A stretch of 56,170 nt of DNA from Mycobacterium tilburgii (GCF_902168065.1 NZ_LR655704.1:1-56170); one strand, 5' to 3'. Positions 1 to 13,599 are shown, counted from the first letter of the stretch. Notes: generated by a model not told the origin, from the sequence alone. Made by a program: numbers and translations.

Positions 1-277
1 TGCCGTGGTCAGCTTCCCGGCCACGCAGACCTATGCCGACGGCTCAGTGGTGAGGTGGGATCAGCCGCCGCTGGCCGATGGCGGTGAGCCCGAGCATCCC
101 GCGCCGATGCTCACCCTCAGCGCCGAGCCTTCTAATCATCACCACCATTCGGGCATGCCGACCGGTCACTCCGGCACAGCCACCTCGGGTGACACCGTCT
201 CGCGAATACTGGGCGGCGTAGCCCTTGCGGTCGCCGCCGTCGGGATGGTGCTCGTGCTGGTCCGCCGCCGCACATGA
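1..277 (+). CDS. YcnI-like (DUF1775) copper-associated membrane protein, 3' end only
   Basis: Partial gene whose 5' end lies outside the window; the open frame enters at base 2. The visible part carries the end of a DUF1775/YcnI-type extracytoplasmic domain (VSFPATQTYADG, VVRWDQPP, GGEPEHPAPMLTL). A His-rich linker (NHHHHSGMPTGH) follows, then one C-terminal membrane helix (about 20 hydrophobic residues ending VLVLVRRRT). YcnI proteins bind copper outside the cell and usually sit beside copC-type genes, as here. The stop overlaps the next start as ATGA at 274-277, so the two genes are probably translationally coupled. The His cluster fits metal binding, but this is inference. Confidence 0.75.
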   Translation, partial: AVVSFPATQTYADGSVVRWDQPPLADGGEPEHPAPMLTLSAEPSNHHHHSGMPTGHSGTATSGDTVSRILGGVALAVAAVGMVLVLVRRRT

Positions 278-783
278 GAAGGCTTGTCGTCGCCGGGGCG
301 GGCCTGCTGCTCGCGGGCATGTTGTCGGTCGCGGTGCTGGTGGCACCGGCCGCATCGGCACATGCCGTCCGGATTTCCGCCGACCCCGCCGACGGCGCGG
401 TTCTGTCGACCGCTCCCGCCTGGGTCAGGGCGACCTTCAACGAGCGGTTGCAAACCACCTTCGCCGCCATGACCGTCGTCGGGCCGGACGACAACATCTG
501 GTCCAGCGGCGAGCCCACCGTGCAGGGCGTGGTGGTGGGGGTGGGCCTGCGTCCACTCGGACCGGCCGGCACCTACACGGTAAATTACCGTGTGACCTCC
601 GCGGACGGCCACGCGGTGTCCGGCTCGTGGTCGTTTCGGCTGACGGTCACCGGTCCGGGCACGCCGGGTCCCCGCGCTACGGGCGGCGGGCCCGGCGATG
701 ACGGGCCGGTGTGGCCGCTAGTCGGCGCCGTGGCGGCGATCGTTGCCATCGGCCTGCTCTGGTTGCGGCGGCGCCACCGCTGA
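274..783 (+). CDS. CopC-domain copper resistance protein, membrane anchored
   Basis: 169 residues. An N-terminal signal peptide (LLLAGMLSVAVLVAPAASA) is followed at once by His-Ala-Val, so the mature N-terminus would start with His, the usual copper ligand of CopC proteins. The CopC beta-barrel follows (SADPADGAVLSTAP near the start; GTYTVNYRVTSADGHAVSG near the end). A Gly/Pro linker and one C-terminal transmembrane helix (VWPLVGAVAAIVAIGLLWL) ending in Arg/His complete the protein. It overlaps the YcnI gene by ATGA, indicating a two-gene operon for extracytoplasmic copper handling. The role is inferred from the family; no metal regulator is visible nearby. Confidence 0.8.
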   Translation: MRRLVVAGAGLLLAGMLSVAVLVAPAASAHAVRISADPADGAVLSTAPAWVRATFNERLQTTFAAMTVVGPDDNIWSSGEPTVQGVVVGVGLRPLGPAGTYTVNYRVTSADGHAVSGSWSFRLTVTGPGTPGPRATGGGPGDDGPVWPLVGAVAAIVAIGLLWLRRRHR

Positions 784-891
784 CCGGTTGGCTCCCCAGG
801 TCGCCTCGACCCGTCCTGACATGATGGGTTCGACGTAACTTCTGGTGGCGCTAAGAATGGCCGAGAGAAAGCTATATTAAGGAGCGGCCGC

Positions 892-1290
892 ATGGCAGAC
901 CCTCAAGATTCACCGAACACCGGACCCGACGGCGTGGTGACGCCACCGGCGCAGCAGCCGCCCGCCAAGATTCCCGCGAAGAAGGCTTCGGCCAAAAAGA
1001 CCCCGGAGAAGAAGGCTCCGCCGCAGAAGGCGCCCGCCTCCGGCCCGCTCCCCGCGCCGCCGAAACCGCCGCAGGCGCAGCACGACCAACAGCCCCAGCC
1101 CGCGGTCGAGATCGCCGCAGCGGCTAAAGATGCTGCCGCGCAAGCGAAGTCAGCAATCGATCGCGCCAACGCCCCGGTTTCCGCCGACCTGCCGCGGTCG
1201 ATCGGCGCGCAGTCGGCCCTCCCCGTGGCGGTTGCAGTTGCGCTGAGCTTGCTCGCGATCCTGCTGATCCGTCAGCTCCGGCGGCATTGA
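892..1290 (+). CDS. hns: Lysine-rich membrane-tethered H-NS-like protein (Rv3852 homologue)
   Basis: 132 residues. The first half is an Ala/Lys/Pro-rich basic stretch with repeated AKK, EKKAP and QKAP motifs. A short helical segment ([20 protein letters not shown]) and one C-terminal membrane helix ([18 protein letters not shown]) followed by RQLRRH come next. This is the layout of M. tuberculosis Rv3852, named hns after in vitro DNA binding; a true nucleoid-organising role is doubtful and it is best described as a membrane-anchored basic protein. A strong AAGGAG at 879-884 sets the ATG at 892. The stop overlaps the rraA start (TGATG), so the two are coupled. Confidence 0.85.
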   Translation: MADPQDSPNTGPDGVVTPPAQQPPAKIPAKKASAKKTPEKKAPPQKAPASGPLPAPPKPPQAQHDQQPQPAVEIAAAAKDAAAQAKSAIDRANAPVSADLPRSIGAQSALPVAVAVALSLLAILLIRQLRRH

Positions 1291-1763
1291 TGGATGTCGC
1301 ATTCACGGCGACTGCTGACCTCGTCGACAGCATCGGTGCCGACGTGCGCAGCTGCGATCTTCAATTCCGCCAGTTCGGCGGCCGCGCCGAGTTCGCCGGG
1401 CCGATCACCACGGTCCGCTGTTTCCAGGACAACGCCTTGTTGAAATCCGTGCTGTCCCAACCCAATGAGGGTGGCGTGTTGGTGATCGACGGCGGCGGTT
1501 CGTTGCACACCGCGCTGGTTGGTGACCTGATCGCCGAGCTGGCCCGCTCCAATGGCTGGGCCGGATTGATCATCAACGGCGCGGTCCGCGACGCCGTCGC
1601 GCTGCGCGGCCTCGACATCGGCATCAAGGCGCTGGGCACCAATCCCCGCAAGAGCACCAAGACCGGTGCCGGCGAACGCGATATCGAGATCAGCCTCGGT
1701 GGCGTGACGTTCGTGCCCGGGCAAATCGCGTACAGCGACGACGATGGCATCGTCGTCGTGTAG
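1290..1763 (+). CDS. rraA: RraA-family protein (formerly annotated MenG)
   Basis: 157 residues, the usual RraA length. RraA-fold proteins were once annotated as the menaquinone methyltransferase MenG. In E. coli RraA inhibits RNase E; several family members are oxaloacetate decarboxylases/HMG aldolases. Characteristic stretches are [27 protein letters not shown] and [19 protein letters not shown], the last two forming the ligand or metal pocket. An in-frame TTG lies one codon earlier, but the ATG at 1290 overlaps the hns stop and matches the M. tuberculosis start. The gene looks intact; the sequence does not say which family activity applies. Confidence 0.88.
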   Translation: MDVAFTATADLVDSIGADVRSCDLQFRQFGGRAEFAGPITTVRCFQDNALLKSVLSQPNEGGVLVIDGGGSLHTALVGDLIAELARSNGWAGLIINGAVRDAVALRGLDIGIKALGTNPRKSTKTGAGERDIEISLGGVTFVPGQIAYSDDDGIVVV

Positions 1764-1774
1764 CTGGCGGCTCG

Positions 1775-3237
1775 TTGAACCGCGACGCGCGCTCGCTTTC
1801 TTCGAGAACCGCAGGTTGCCGTCAGCGACCTTGCCGCGCCGGATCATGCGCATGTCGAAGAAGTTAGTTCTGATTGAGCCGCCACGGCACCCGCGATCCC
1901 GACTTGGGCAGCAGGTGCATCGCCCGCTGGAAGTAGCCTGGGCTGAAGTCCATGAACGGCTGCTCGTCGACGTTGTCGCCGGGATGCTGCGGTTCGACGG
2001 TGTCAAAACCCTTGTCGTCCATGTAACTCAGCAACCGGCAGACGAACCCGGAGACCAGGTCGGACTTCAGTGTTCAGGAGGCGTTGGTGTAGCCGAAGGT
2101 GATCGCGAAGTTCGGCACCCCGGAAAACATCAGGCCCTTGTAGGTCATCAGCGAGGTCAAGTCGAATGGCTCGCCATTGCGGGTCGGCTGAACCCCGCCG
2201 AGCAGTTGCATGTTCAAACCCGTTGCGGTGATGATGATGTCGGCCTGCAGTTCCTCGCCGGAGTCGAGCTTGATCCCGGTTTTGGTGAATCGGTCGATGG
2301 GTCGGTGACGACGTCCGCCTTGCCGTGCCGGATGGCGCGGAAGAAATCGCCGTCCGGAGCCAGGCACAGCCGCTGGTCCCATACGTTGTACCAGGGCCCG
2401 AAGTGCTTCTCGACGTCGTAGTCCGCCGGTAGCCGTCGCTTCGCCATGGTCATCAGCAGGTTGCGCATGTATGCCGGGCGTTTCCGGGCGAGCTGGTATT
2501 GATAAGGTGTAAACGCGATGGCTTCCAGCGGTTTGCCATGTGGGCCAGGCGCCCCGGCAACAGCCGGTTGGTCCGCACGGCGAAAGGGTCCACCCCGGGC
2601 AGCGACCCTATGTAGGTCGGCGACCGCTGCAACATGGTGACATGGCCGGAGCCCGAATTCACCAGGGCGGGAATCAAGGTGTTCGCGGTAGCGCCGATCT
2701 TCTTGCCCGCGTAGTCGAGGTCCTCGGGCCAGTGCTGCGGGTGGACGATGGTCCCGGCAAAGTTGTCGGCACCGGGGAAGGTCGGCGAGTAGCCCTCGTC
2801 GTAGTTGTAGTAGCCGGTGCAGGCGAACAAGAACGAACAGGTGATCTCGTGCTGCTCACCGTCATGCTCGACGGTCAGGGTCCAACGGCTGTCGGCGTCA
2901 GACCAGTCGGCGGCCAGCACCCGGTGGCTGTAGCGTATGTGCCTGTTCGATCCGGTCTTCGGCCGCCGTTTCCTTGATATAGGCCTTGATGTCGACGCCG
3001 TCGGCGATCGATTTCGCCGAGTACCACGGCTTGAACCGGAACCCCAGCGTGAACATGTCCGAGTCGGATCGGATGTCGGGGTATTTAAACAGGTCCCAGG
3101 TGCCGTCCATATCGTCGCGGCGCTCCAGGATCTCCAGGATGAGGTAGCTCTTGGATGGGCACCGCTCCTGCAGGTGCCATGCCGCACTCACACCGGAGAC
3201 CGGCGCCCACGATGACGACGTCGAGGTGCTCAGTCAT
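1775..3237 (-). pseudogene. ethA: ethA pseudogene (Baeyer-Villiger FAD monooxygenase, ethionamide activator)
   Basis: Clear EthA similarity is spread over at least five frames on the minus strand. MTEHLDVVIVGAG starts at 3237. It is followed by SAAWHLQERCPSKSY and YPDIRSDSDMFTLGFRFKPW (frame ending near 2937). Next come RHIRYSHRVLAADWSDAD and YYNYDEGYSP (frame ending near 2470), KHFGPWYNVWDQRLCLAPDG (to about 2300) and ADIIITATGLNMQLLGG ending GYTNAS (stop near 2074). The tail MRMIRRGKVADGNLRFSKK lies near 1800-1850. EthA is a roughly 489-residue NADPH/FAD Baeyer-Villiger monooxygenase that activates ethionamide, thiacetazone and isoxyl. No single frame keeps both Rossmann motifs, so no active enzyme is expected. 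The 3' limit is approximate. Its divergent repressor gene ethR is intact. Confidence 0.9.
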
Positions 3238-3259
3238 AACGGCCACCGTACCAACGCTG

Positions 3260-3296
3260 TGTCGAATTAGTAAACACACTGTCGAAATTCTCGACG
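3260..3296. promoter_or_regulatory. Probable EthR operator in the ethA-ethR intergenic region
   Basis: The gap between the divergent ethA start (3237) and ethR holds TGTCGAA at 3260-3266 and again at 3280-3286, exactly 20 bp (about two helical turns) apart. The second copy is part of an inverted repeat, GTCGA-AATTC-TCGAC (3281-3295). EthR of M. tuberculosis binds a long operator in this same gap cooperatively as several dimers, and repeats on one helix face suit that. The operator assignment is by position and symmetry; binding is not shown. Confidence 0.55.
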
Positions 3297-3314
3297 ATGT
3301 GTAAAGTAACCGGC

Positions 3315-3953
3315 GTGACGACTGCCGGCCAGACTCGAGCCCTGCGCGGACGGCGTGCCCTGCGCCCGTCCGGCGACGACCGCGAACAGGCCATTCTGGC
3401 GACCGTCGAGCGGTTGCTCGAACAGCGGTCATTCGCCGACATCTCGGTCGATGACCTGGCCAAAGGCGCCGGCCTGTCGCGCCCCGCGTTTTACTTCTAT
3501 TTCAAATCCAAAGAGGCCGTGCTGCTGTCGATGCTCGAACCGGTGATCGCACGGGCCGATTCGGAGTTCGATGGGGCGATCCAGCGGTTCCCCGCCGACG
3601 CGCGGCGGGTGTGGCGTAACGGCATCAATGCGTTATTCACCGCATTCAGCACACACCGTGCGCTCGCCCGGGCCGCCACGGAGGCCCTGGCCACCAGCGC
3701 CGAACTGCGCACCACCTGGCTGGGATTCATGCAGAAGTGGATCGACCAGACCGCCGCCATGATCACCGCGGAACGCGAGCGCGGCGCCGCGCCGCACACC
3801 ATCCCTGCGGCGGACCTGGCGACCTCGCTCAACCAGATGAACGAGCGGACGATGATGGCCGCGCTGTCGGCCGAAACTCCGGCGGTCGACGAGGAGCGCG
3901 TCGTCGACACCCTCACCCACATCTGGGTCAGCAGCATCTACGGCGCCGGCTAG
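3315..3953 (+). CDS. ethR: TetR-family repressor EthR
   Basis: 212 residues from the GTG at 3315, which aligns with the M. tuberculosis EthR start (VTT...RGRRALRPSGDDRE); an ATG six codons upstream (3297) is also in frame. The N-terminal helix-turn-helix is complete (FADISVDDLAKGAGLSRPAF followed by YFYFKSKEAVLLSML). The ligand-pocket half includes FMQKWIDQTAAMITAERERG and ends IWVSSIYGAG, as in the family. EthR represses ethA from the shared intergenic operator and is relieved by hydrophobic ligands. The reading frame is undamaged although its only well-known target, ethA, is destroyed, so it either has other targets or became dispensable recently. Confidence 0.92.
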   Translation: MTTAGQTRALRGRRALRPSGDDREQAILATVERLLEQRSFADISVDDLAKGAGLSRPAFYFYFKSKEAVLLSMLEPVIARADSEFDGAIQRFPADARRVWRNGINALFTAFSTHRALARAATEALATSAELRTTWLGFMQKWIDQTAAMITAERERGAAPHTIPAADLATSLNQMNERTMMAALSAETPAVDEERVVDTLTHIWVSSIYGAG

Positions 3954-3991
3954 CGACGGCGCGGATCTCCGGAGGCTGTCGGACCCGCATG

Positions 3992-4005
3992 CGAACATAT
4001 GTTCG
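3992..4005. promoter_or_regulatory. LexA (SOS) box overlapping the start codon of the Y-family polymerase
   Basis: CGAAC-ATAT-GTTCG is a perfect 5+4+5 palindrome matching the mycobacterial and Gram-positive LexA consensus (CGAACN4GTTCG). The ATG at 3999-4001 lies across its spacer, so LexA bound here would cover the start codon itself. The site is unmutated although the gene behind it is broken. Confidence 0.8.
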
Positions 4006-5194
4006 TGCGGTGTGACGCGTCCATCCTGCATGCGGACCTGGATTCGTTCTACGCGTCTGTAGAGCAGCGCGACGACCCCTCCTTGCGCGGCCGCCCCGGT
4101 GATCGTCGGCGGTGGCGTCGTGCTGGCCGTCAGCTACGAGGCCAAGACGTACGGGGTGCATACTGCGCGATGGGCGCGGCCGACAGGCCCGGTGGCTGTG
4201 CCCAGACGCCATCGTGGTGCCGCCCTCGCATGTAGGCCACTCGCACGCCAGTGACGCCGTGTTCGACGCGTTTCGGCGGACGACGCCGATCGTCGAGGCG
4301 CTGTCGGTGGACGAGGCCTTTCTTGATGTCGGCGGCCTGGGCCGGGTTTCCGGCACCCCAGTCCAGATCGCGGAGCGGTTGCGCGTCGACGTGCGAGACC
4401 AGGTGGGTCTGCCCATCATCGTCGAAATTGCCTGGACGAAGTTCCTGGCGAAGGTCGCCAGCCAGGAAGCCAAACTCGACGGCCTGTTGCTGGTGCGACC
4501 CGACCAGGAGCTGGCCTTCCTGTGGCCGCTTCCTGTGCGGCAGCTCTGGGGCGTCGGCGCGGTGACCGCCGGCAAGTTGCACGCCCACGGGCTGACCACG
4601 GTGGCCGACGTCGCCGCGCTCAGCGAGTCGACGCTGACCTCGCTGCTCGGAGCCGCGATGGCCAGGCAGCCGTATGCACTGTCGCGCAACATCGACCGCC
4701 GCCGGGTCGACACCGGTGTGCGCCGCCAGTCCGTCGGTGCCCGACGGGCACTCGGCCGGGCCGGGAACCGGATATCGCCTGTTGAGCTCGACGCCGTGGT
4801 GGTCAACCTGATCGACCGCATCACCGCGTGGATGCGGAACGCTGGGCGCACCGTCGTGCTGCGGCTGCGGTTCGACGATTTACTCCGCGCCACTCGGTCG
4901 CACACCTTGCCGTGGGCAACGGCGTCGACGCAGCCGATCCTGATTGCCGCGCGGCAACTGGTCGCGGCCGCCGTCTCGCTGATCGCGCAGCGCGGTTTGA
5001 CGCTGGTGGGATACGCGGTGTCGGGGATCGACCGCATTGGCGCGCAACAGCTGATGCTGCCGTTCGAGGACGAGCCACCCGCTGTAGAAGCGGCCGTCGA
5101 TCAGGTGCGCCAGCGGTTCGGCAAGTCCGCGCTCACTCGCGGAGTGTTGCTCGGCCGCGATCCGGGTCTGGAGATGCCGCATCTGCCGGACTAG
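3999..5194 (+). pseudogene. Y-family DNA polymerase IV (DinB-like) pseudogene
   Basis: The N-terminus is a good DinB palm start ([19 protein letters not shown]). The frame then shifts near 4095 (continuing [20 protein letters not shown] in +1) and again near 4180, where [16 protein letters not shown] resumes. After that about 330 codons are open to 5194, including the catalytic SVDEAFLDVGGL, the thumb helix-hairpin-helix region (LWGVGAVTAGKLHAHGL) and the little finger. Intact DinB proteins are about 350-420 residues. At least two frameshifts separate the first catalytic Asp from the second acidic pair, so the gene cannot make an active polymerase unless frames are restored. There is no equivalent between ethR and Rv3856c in M. 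tuberculosis. An SOS box sits on the start. Confidence 0.85.
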
Positions 5195-5210
5195 GCGCCG
5201 CCCGCCGGCG

Positions 5211-6226
5211 TCAGTTGGCCGCGGTCCACGCCAGCAGTTTCTCGGCTCGGCCAGGTGTTGACGATCCGGTCAATCGGCACACCGGCATCAAGTGCGCGTT
5301 GGGCGCCGTAGCCCAGGAAGTCCAATTGGCCCGGCGCATGCGCGTCGGTGTCGATGCTGAAGACACAGCCGATGTCGAGGGCCAGGTTGAGCAGCCGGGT
5401 AGGCGGGTCGCGCCGTTCGGGACGGGAGTTGATCTCGACGGCGGTTCCGTGATCCCGGCAGGCAGTGAAGACCGCTTCGGCGTCGAACTTCGATTCCGGC
5501 CGGATGCCACGGTTGCCCGCGACCAGCCGTCCCGTGCAATGCTCGAGCACGTCGGTGTGATCGTTGGAGACGGCACGCACCATCCGGCAGGTCATCGCCG
5601 CCGCGTCCATTGCCAGTTTGGAGTGCACGCTGGCGACGACGTCGAGGCGTTCCAACAGTTCGGGTTCCTGATCCAGCTCGCCGTCGTCGAGGATGTCGAG
5701 GATGTCGACCTCGATGCCGGAGAGGATGCGCATCGGCGCGAACTCGTCGCGCAGCCGGTCGAGCACGTCGAGCTGTTTGCGGAGCCGCTCCGGTGACAGC
5801 CCGTTGGCGATCGTCAGCCAGGGCGAGTGATCGGTCAATGCGCAGTACTTATGGCCCAGCGCGGCCGCTGTCGCCATCATCTCCTCGATCGGGGCCGACC
5901 CGTCCGACCAGTTGGAGTGCAGATGCAGATCGCCGCGCAGCGCGGCGCACACCTCGCCGCCACCGAGATCGGTTGCAGCGTCCCGTAATTCGATCAGCGC
6001 GTCGGGTTCGCGGCCCGCCCAAGCCTGTGCGATGACCTTCGCGGTCTTGGGCCCGATGCCCGGCAACGTCTGCCAGCTGTTGGCTTGACCGTGGCGCTCG
6101 CGCTCGGCCTCGTCCAGGCCCTCGATCACGTCGGCGGCGCTGCGGTACGCTATCACGCGCCTGGGGTCCTGGCGGCTCCGGTCCTTGTAGTAGGGCGATT
6201 TGCCGCAGCGCGGTCACCGGGTCCAT
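5211..6226 (-). pseudogene. PHP-domain hydrolase (Rv3856c homologue) with two frameshifts
   Basis: The main open frame covers 5191-6156 and keeps an N-terminal helix-hairpin-helix (TLPGIGPKTAKVIAQA). It also keeps all PHP metal motifs: DLHLHSNWSDG, ALTDHSPW, GIEVDIL, ASVHSK, HCTGR, EINSRPE and DTDAHAPG. The family is Mn/Zn-dependent phosphoesterase, related to the PolX/DnaE PHP fold. Two frameshifts are visible. The natural start MDPVTALRQIA (ATG at 6224-6226) goes out of frame near 6193, just before YYKDRSRQDPRRV. Near 5250 the C-terminus leaves the conserved frame ending AEKLLAWTAAN (stop 5211) for an unrelated tail ending at 5191. A shortened product from ATG 6156 would retain the full metal site, so residual activity cannot be excluded. 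Confidence 0.75.
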
Positions 6227-6430
6227 GGCTCCAGTGTGCCCGCGCCGCGGGTCACCGACGCTCGTCCAGGTGCACCACAGCTGGCCCGCGACGAAGCCGG
6301 CGAACACCACCGCGAATCCGCCGATCTCACCGACGATCAGCAGCGCCATCGCCACCGCGGCGCCACGCGCCGGATCGGCGAACTGGTTGACGGTGTCGCG
6401 TCGCGCACCGTGCCCAATGTTTAAGAGGCC
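6227..6430 (-). pseudogene. Small membrane protein remnant (Rv3857c position) read through into the PHP gene
   Basis: The minus-strand frame reads GARRDTVNQFADPARGAA, then a long hydrophobic segment (AMALLIVGEIGGFAVVFAGFVAG) and WCTWTSVGDPRRGHTG. It then continues with no stop into the MDPVTAL start of the PHP gene in the same frame. Its position corresponds to the 66-residue membrane protein Rv3857c of M. tuberculosis. No convincing start codon or ribosome site precedes it, and its own stop is missing, so I treat it as degenerate. The alternative is a genuine membrane-anchored extension of the PHP protein. Limits are approximate. Confidence 0.45.
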
Positions 6431-6432
6431 GG

Positions 6433-6596
6433 CTAGGAGGCCGCCCGGTGGGCGATATCGACATACGGATGAGCCCGGTGCTCCTTCGCCGTCATGATCT
6501 GCCGGTACTTCCACACCCCGAGGAAGAGCGCGAGCAAAAAATCAGCCCGGCCGCCAGCAGAGTGACCTTAGTGTCGAAGCCGAGAGTATAGCTCAT
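6433..6596 (-). pseudogene. Small membrane protein broken at a homopolymer run
   Basis: ATG at 6594-6596 starts MSYTLGFDTKVTLLAAGLIF. The frame is then lost at a run of six A (6536-6541). Adding one base restores LLALFLGVWKYRQIMTAKEH and RAHPYVDIAHRAAS with a stop at 6433. The reconstructed product has about 54 residues with one or two membrane helices and a basic C-terminal half. I know the sequence style from mycobacterial conserved hypothetical membrane proteins but cannot name a function. A one-base error in the homopolymer is the main alternative to real decay. Confidence 0.55.
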
Positions 6597-6647
6597 CGCG
6601 GCAATGAGTTTAGTTGCGCTTCATATAGTTCGACTACGGTCGATGGC

Positions 6648-7225
6648 ATGCGATTCGCCTTCAAGACTTCCCCATAGATCTCCAACGGGTGCCTCGAGCT
6701 GGGGCATCGATGCCGGCTGGAACGAGGAGAAGTCGGGCGCCTACGGCATCGAGCTGGGCAGCATCCGGGAGCGTTTCGATCGGTTCGAAGAAGCGTGCGA
6801 GGTGCTGGTCAGCCTGCTCAGCCAGGAGACGACCAACTTCGACGGCAAGTACTACCAGCTCAAGAACACGCGCAACGAACCCAAGGGCCCGCAACGTCCG
6901 CATCCACCGATCTGCATCGGCGGCAGCGGGGAAGAGCGCTGCCGCTCACCGCGCTGCGTCCAGCACTGGAATTTTGCCGGCGGGACACTCGAGGAGTTCG
7001 CCCGCAAACGCGACGTGCCGGCCGCGCGGTGTGCGGACATCGACGGAGATCACCATGTCGGCCCATGCGCGCCTAGGTAGAGGATCACGACTTCGGGCAG
7101 CTCATCGAGACGGCGAGCGCGCTCGGCGCGGAGGGTCTCGACCTGGGGATCCTCTATCTGCCGCCGCCGCACGCCCCGGCGGTGCTCGAGCCGCTCGCCG
7201 AGGCGATCCGGGATTCGGGTTGTGG
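6648..7225 (+). pseudogene. F420-dependent LLM-class oxidoreductase remnant
   Basis: MRFAFKTSP at 6648 is a typical start for a luciferase-like F420-dependent oxidoreductase and stops almost at once. The next recognisable segment is far into the family fold: GIDAGWNEEKSGAYGIELGS, IRERFDRFEEACEVL, DGKYYQLKNTRNEPKGPQ and HPPICIGGSGE. Roughly 100-150 residues of the N-terminal barrel are therefore deleted. Further frame changes follow. QHWNFAGGTLEEFARKRD is in the first frame, and QLIETASALGAEGLDLGILY with LAEAIRDSG lies in another near 7090-7215. Intact relatives are about 280-300 residues. The gene cannot be functional. Confidence 0.85.
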
Positions 7226-7229
7226 ACCG

Positions 7230-7556
7230 GTTGATCCGGTCGGTGAGGGTTGGTCGGTGCCTGGGTGTAGTTGTTAACATCGCAGGCAACATCTCCTCGT
7301 CGGTTGATCAGGCGTCCCCTTTTTTGCAGGGAACTCACGGCTCTTCACAGGGTGACGAAGCCAAGATCAGGCCATTCGCCCCACCCGCGAACGAGGTACT
7401 GGATTCACAAGCACAGTGATCACTCCTGCGACCGATCTGTTCTAGCGTGACCCCGCTGTGAGGAATCACACAATTGGCCATTAGACACCTCTCGCCAGGC
7501 AAACGTCGCAGGCTCGCCGATCAACATCCGGCGTGTTTCAGAAGTGACTGGTGTGG
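7230..7556. other. Intergenic stretch between the LLM remnant and gltD
   Basis: About 330 bases with no recognisable gene, RNA or repeat. The only open frame (7222-7419, plus) has no family resemblance and overlaps the LLM remnant end. The two flanking genes converge here. No strong terminator hairpin was seen. Confidence 0.5.
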
Positions 7557-9015
7557 CTACTGACGCGGCGCGACCGTCGGCGTGATCGGCGCCGGAAGGG
7601 CAGTTGACCCCATCAAATGCCGGTCCACCCCCGCCGCCGCGGCCCTACCCTCGGCGATCGCCCACACAATCAACGACTGGCCCCGACCCATGTCGCCGGC
7701 AACGAAAACGCCCGGCACCGAAGTCTCGTAATCGGCCCCGCGCGCGACGTTTCCGCGCTCGGTCAGATTCACGTCCAGGTCGGTGAGCAGTCCCGCCTTC
7801 TCCGGGCCGACGAAGCCCATCGCCAGCAACACCAGGTCGGCCTCGAGTTCGAATTCGGATCCGTCCACCTTGACGAACTTGCCGTCCTGCATCCTCACTT
7901 CGTGCGCCTTGAGCGCGCTCACGCGCCCGTCGGTGCCGACGAATTCTTCGGTGTTGACCGAGAAGACCCGTTCACCGCCTTCCTCGTGTGCCGAAGAGAC
8001 CCGGTACATCAGCGGGTAGGTAGGCCAGGGCGTAGATTCGGCGCGAACCTCCGGCGGACGTGGCATGATCTCGAACTGGTGGATCAACGACGCGCCTTGC
8101 CGGTGTGCGGTGCCCAGGCAGTCGGCGCCGGTGTCGCCGCCGCCGATAATGACGACCTTCTTGCCGTTGGCGGTGATCGGTGGCTGCCCGTCGGGCCCCA
8201 ACACGTCGTCGCCCTCCTGCACGCGGTTCCCCCACGGCAGGTACTCCATCGCCTGATGAATGCCGTCCAGGTCGCGGCCCGGGATCGGCAGGTCACGCCA
8301 GGCGGTGGCGCCGCCAGCCAGGATGACTGCGTCGAAGTCCGCCCGCAACTGATCGGCGGTGATGTCGACCCCGACATTGACGCCGGGCCGGAATTCAGTC
8401 CCCTCGCCCCGCATTTGGTCGAGCCGACGGTCGAGGACACGCTTTTCCATCTTGAATTCCGGGATGCCGTAACGCAGCAGTCCCCCGATGCGGTCGGCGC
8501 GTTCGAAGACGGTGACGCTGTGTCCCGCACGGGTGAGCTGTTGGGCCGCGGCCAATCCGGCCGGGCCCGATCCGATCACCGCGACGGTCTTACCGGTCAG
8601 CTTGGTCGGCGGCCTGGGGTCCACGAAGCCTTCGTCGAAGGCGTGGTCGATGACCTCCAACTCGATCTGCTTGATGGTGACCGGTTCCTGGTTGATGCCC
8701 AGCACGCAGGCCGGCTCACAGGGCGCCGGACACAGCCGACCAGTGAAGTCCGGGAAGTTGTTGGTGGCGTGCAACCGTTCGATCGCGTCGCGCCACCTGC
8801 CCCGGCGCACCAGGTCGTTCCATTCCGGGATCAAGTTGCCCAGCGGACAACCATTGTGACAAAATGGAATACCACAGTCCATGCAACGACTAGCCTGCTC
8901 ACGCAGCGTGCCGTCGTCGAAGTCCTCGTAGACCTCTTTCCAGTCCATCAACCGCAACGAGACCGGCCGCCGTTGCGGCAATTCCCGATGCGTGTATTTC
9001 AGAAACCCGGTTGGG

Positions 9016-9023
<8 letters not shown>
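7557..9023 (-). CDS. gltD: Glutamate synthase (NADPH) small subunit
   Basis: 488 residues. GltD supplies electrons from NADPH through FAD and Fe-S centres to GltB for glutamate synthesis from glutamine and 2-oxoglutarate. The N-terminal Cys cluster for 4Fe-4S centres is intact ([17 protein letters not shown], then [13 protein letters not shown]). The FAD site ([15 protein letters not shown]) and NADPH site ([13 protein letters not shown]) are both intact, as is the C-terminal FAD motif ([20 protein letters not shown]). Start [20 protein letters not shown] at 9023 matches family members; a longer open frame reaches 9053 but lies inside gltB. The 5' end overlaps the gltB 3' end by 8 bases, so the two are co-translated. 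Confidence 0.95.
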
Positions 9024-13599
<4,576 letters not shown>

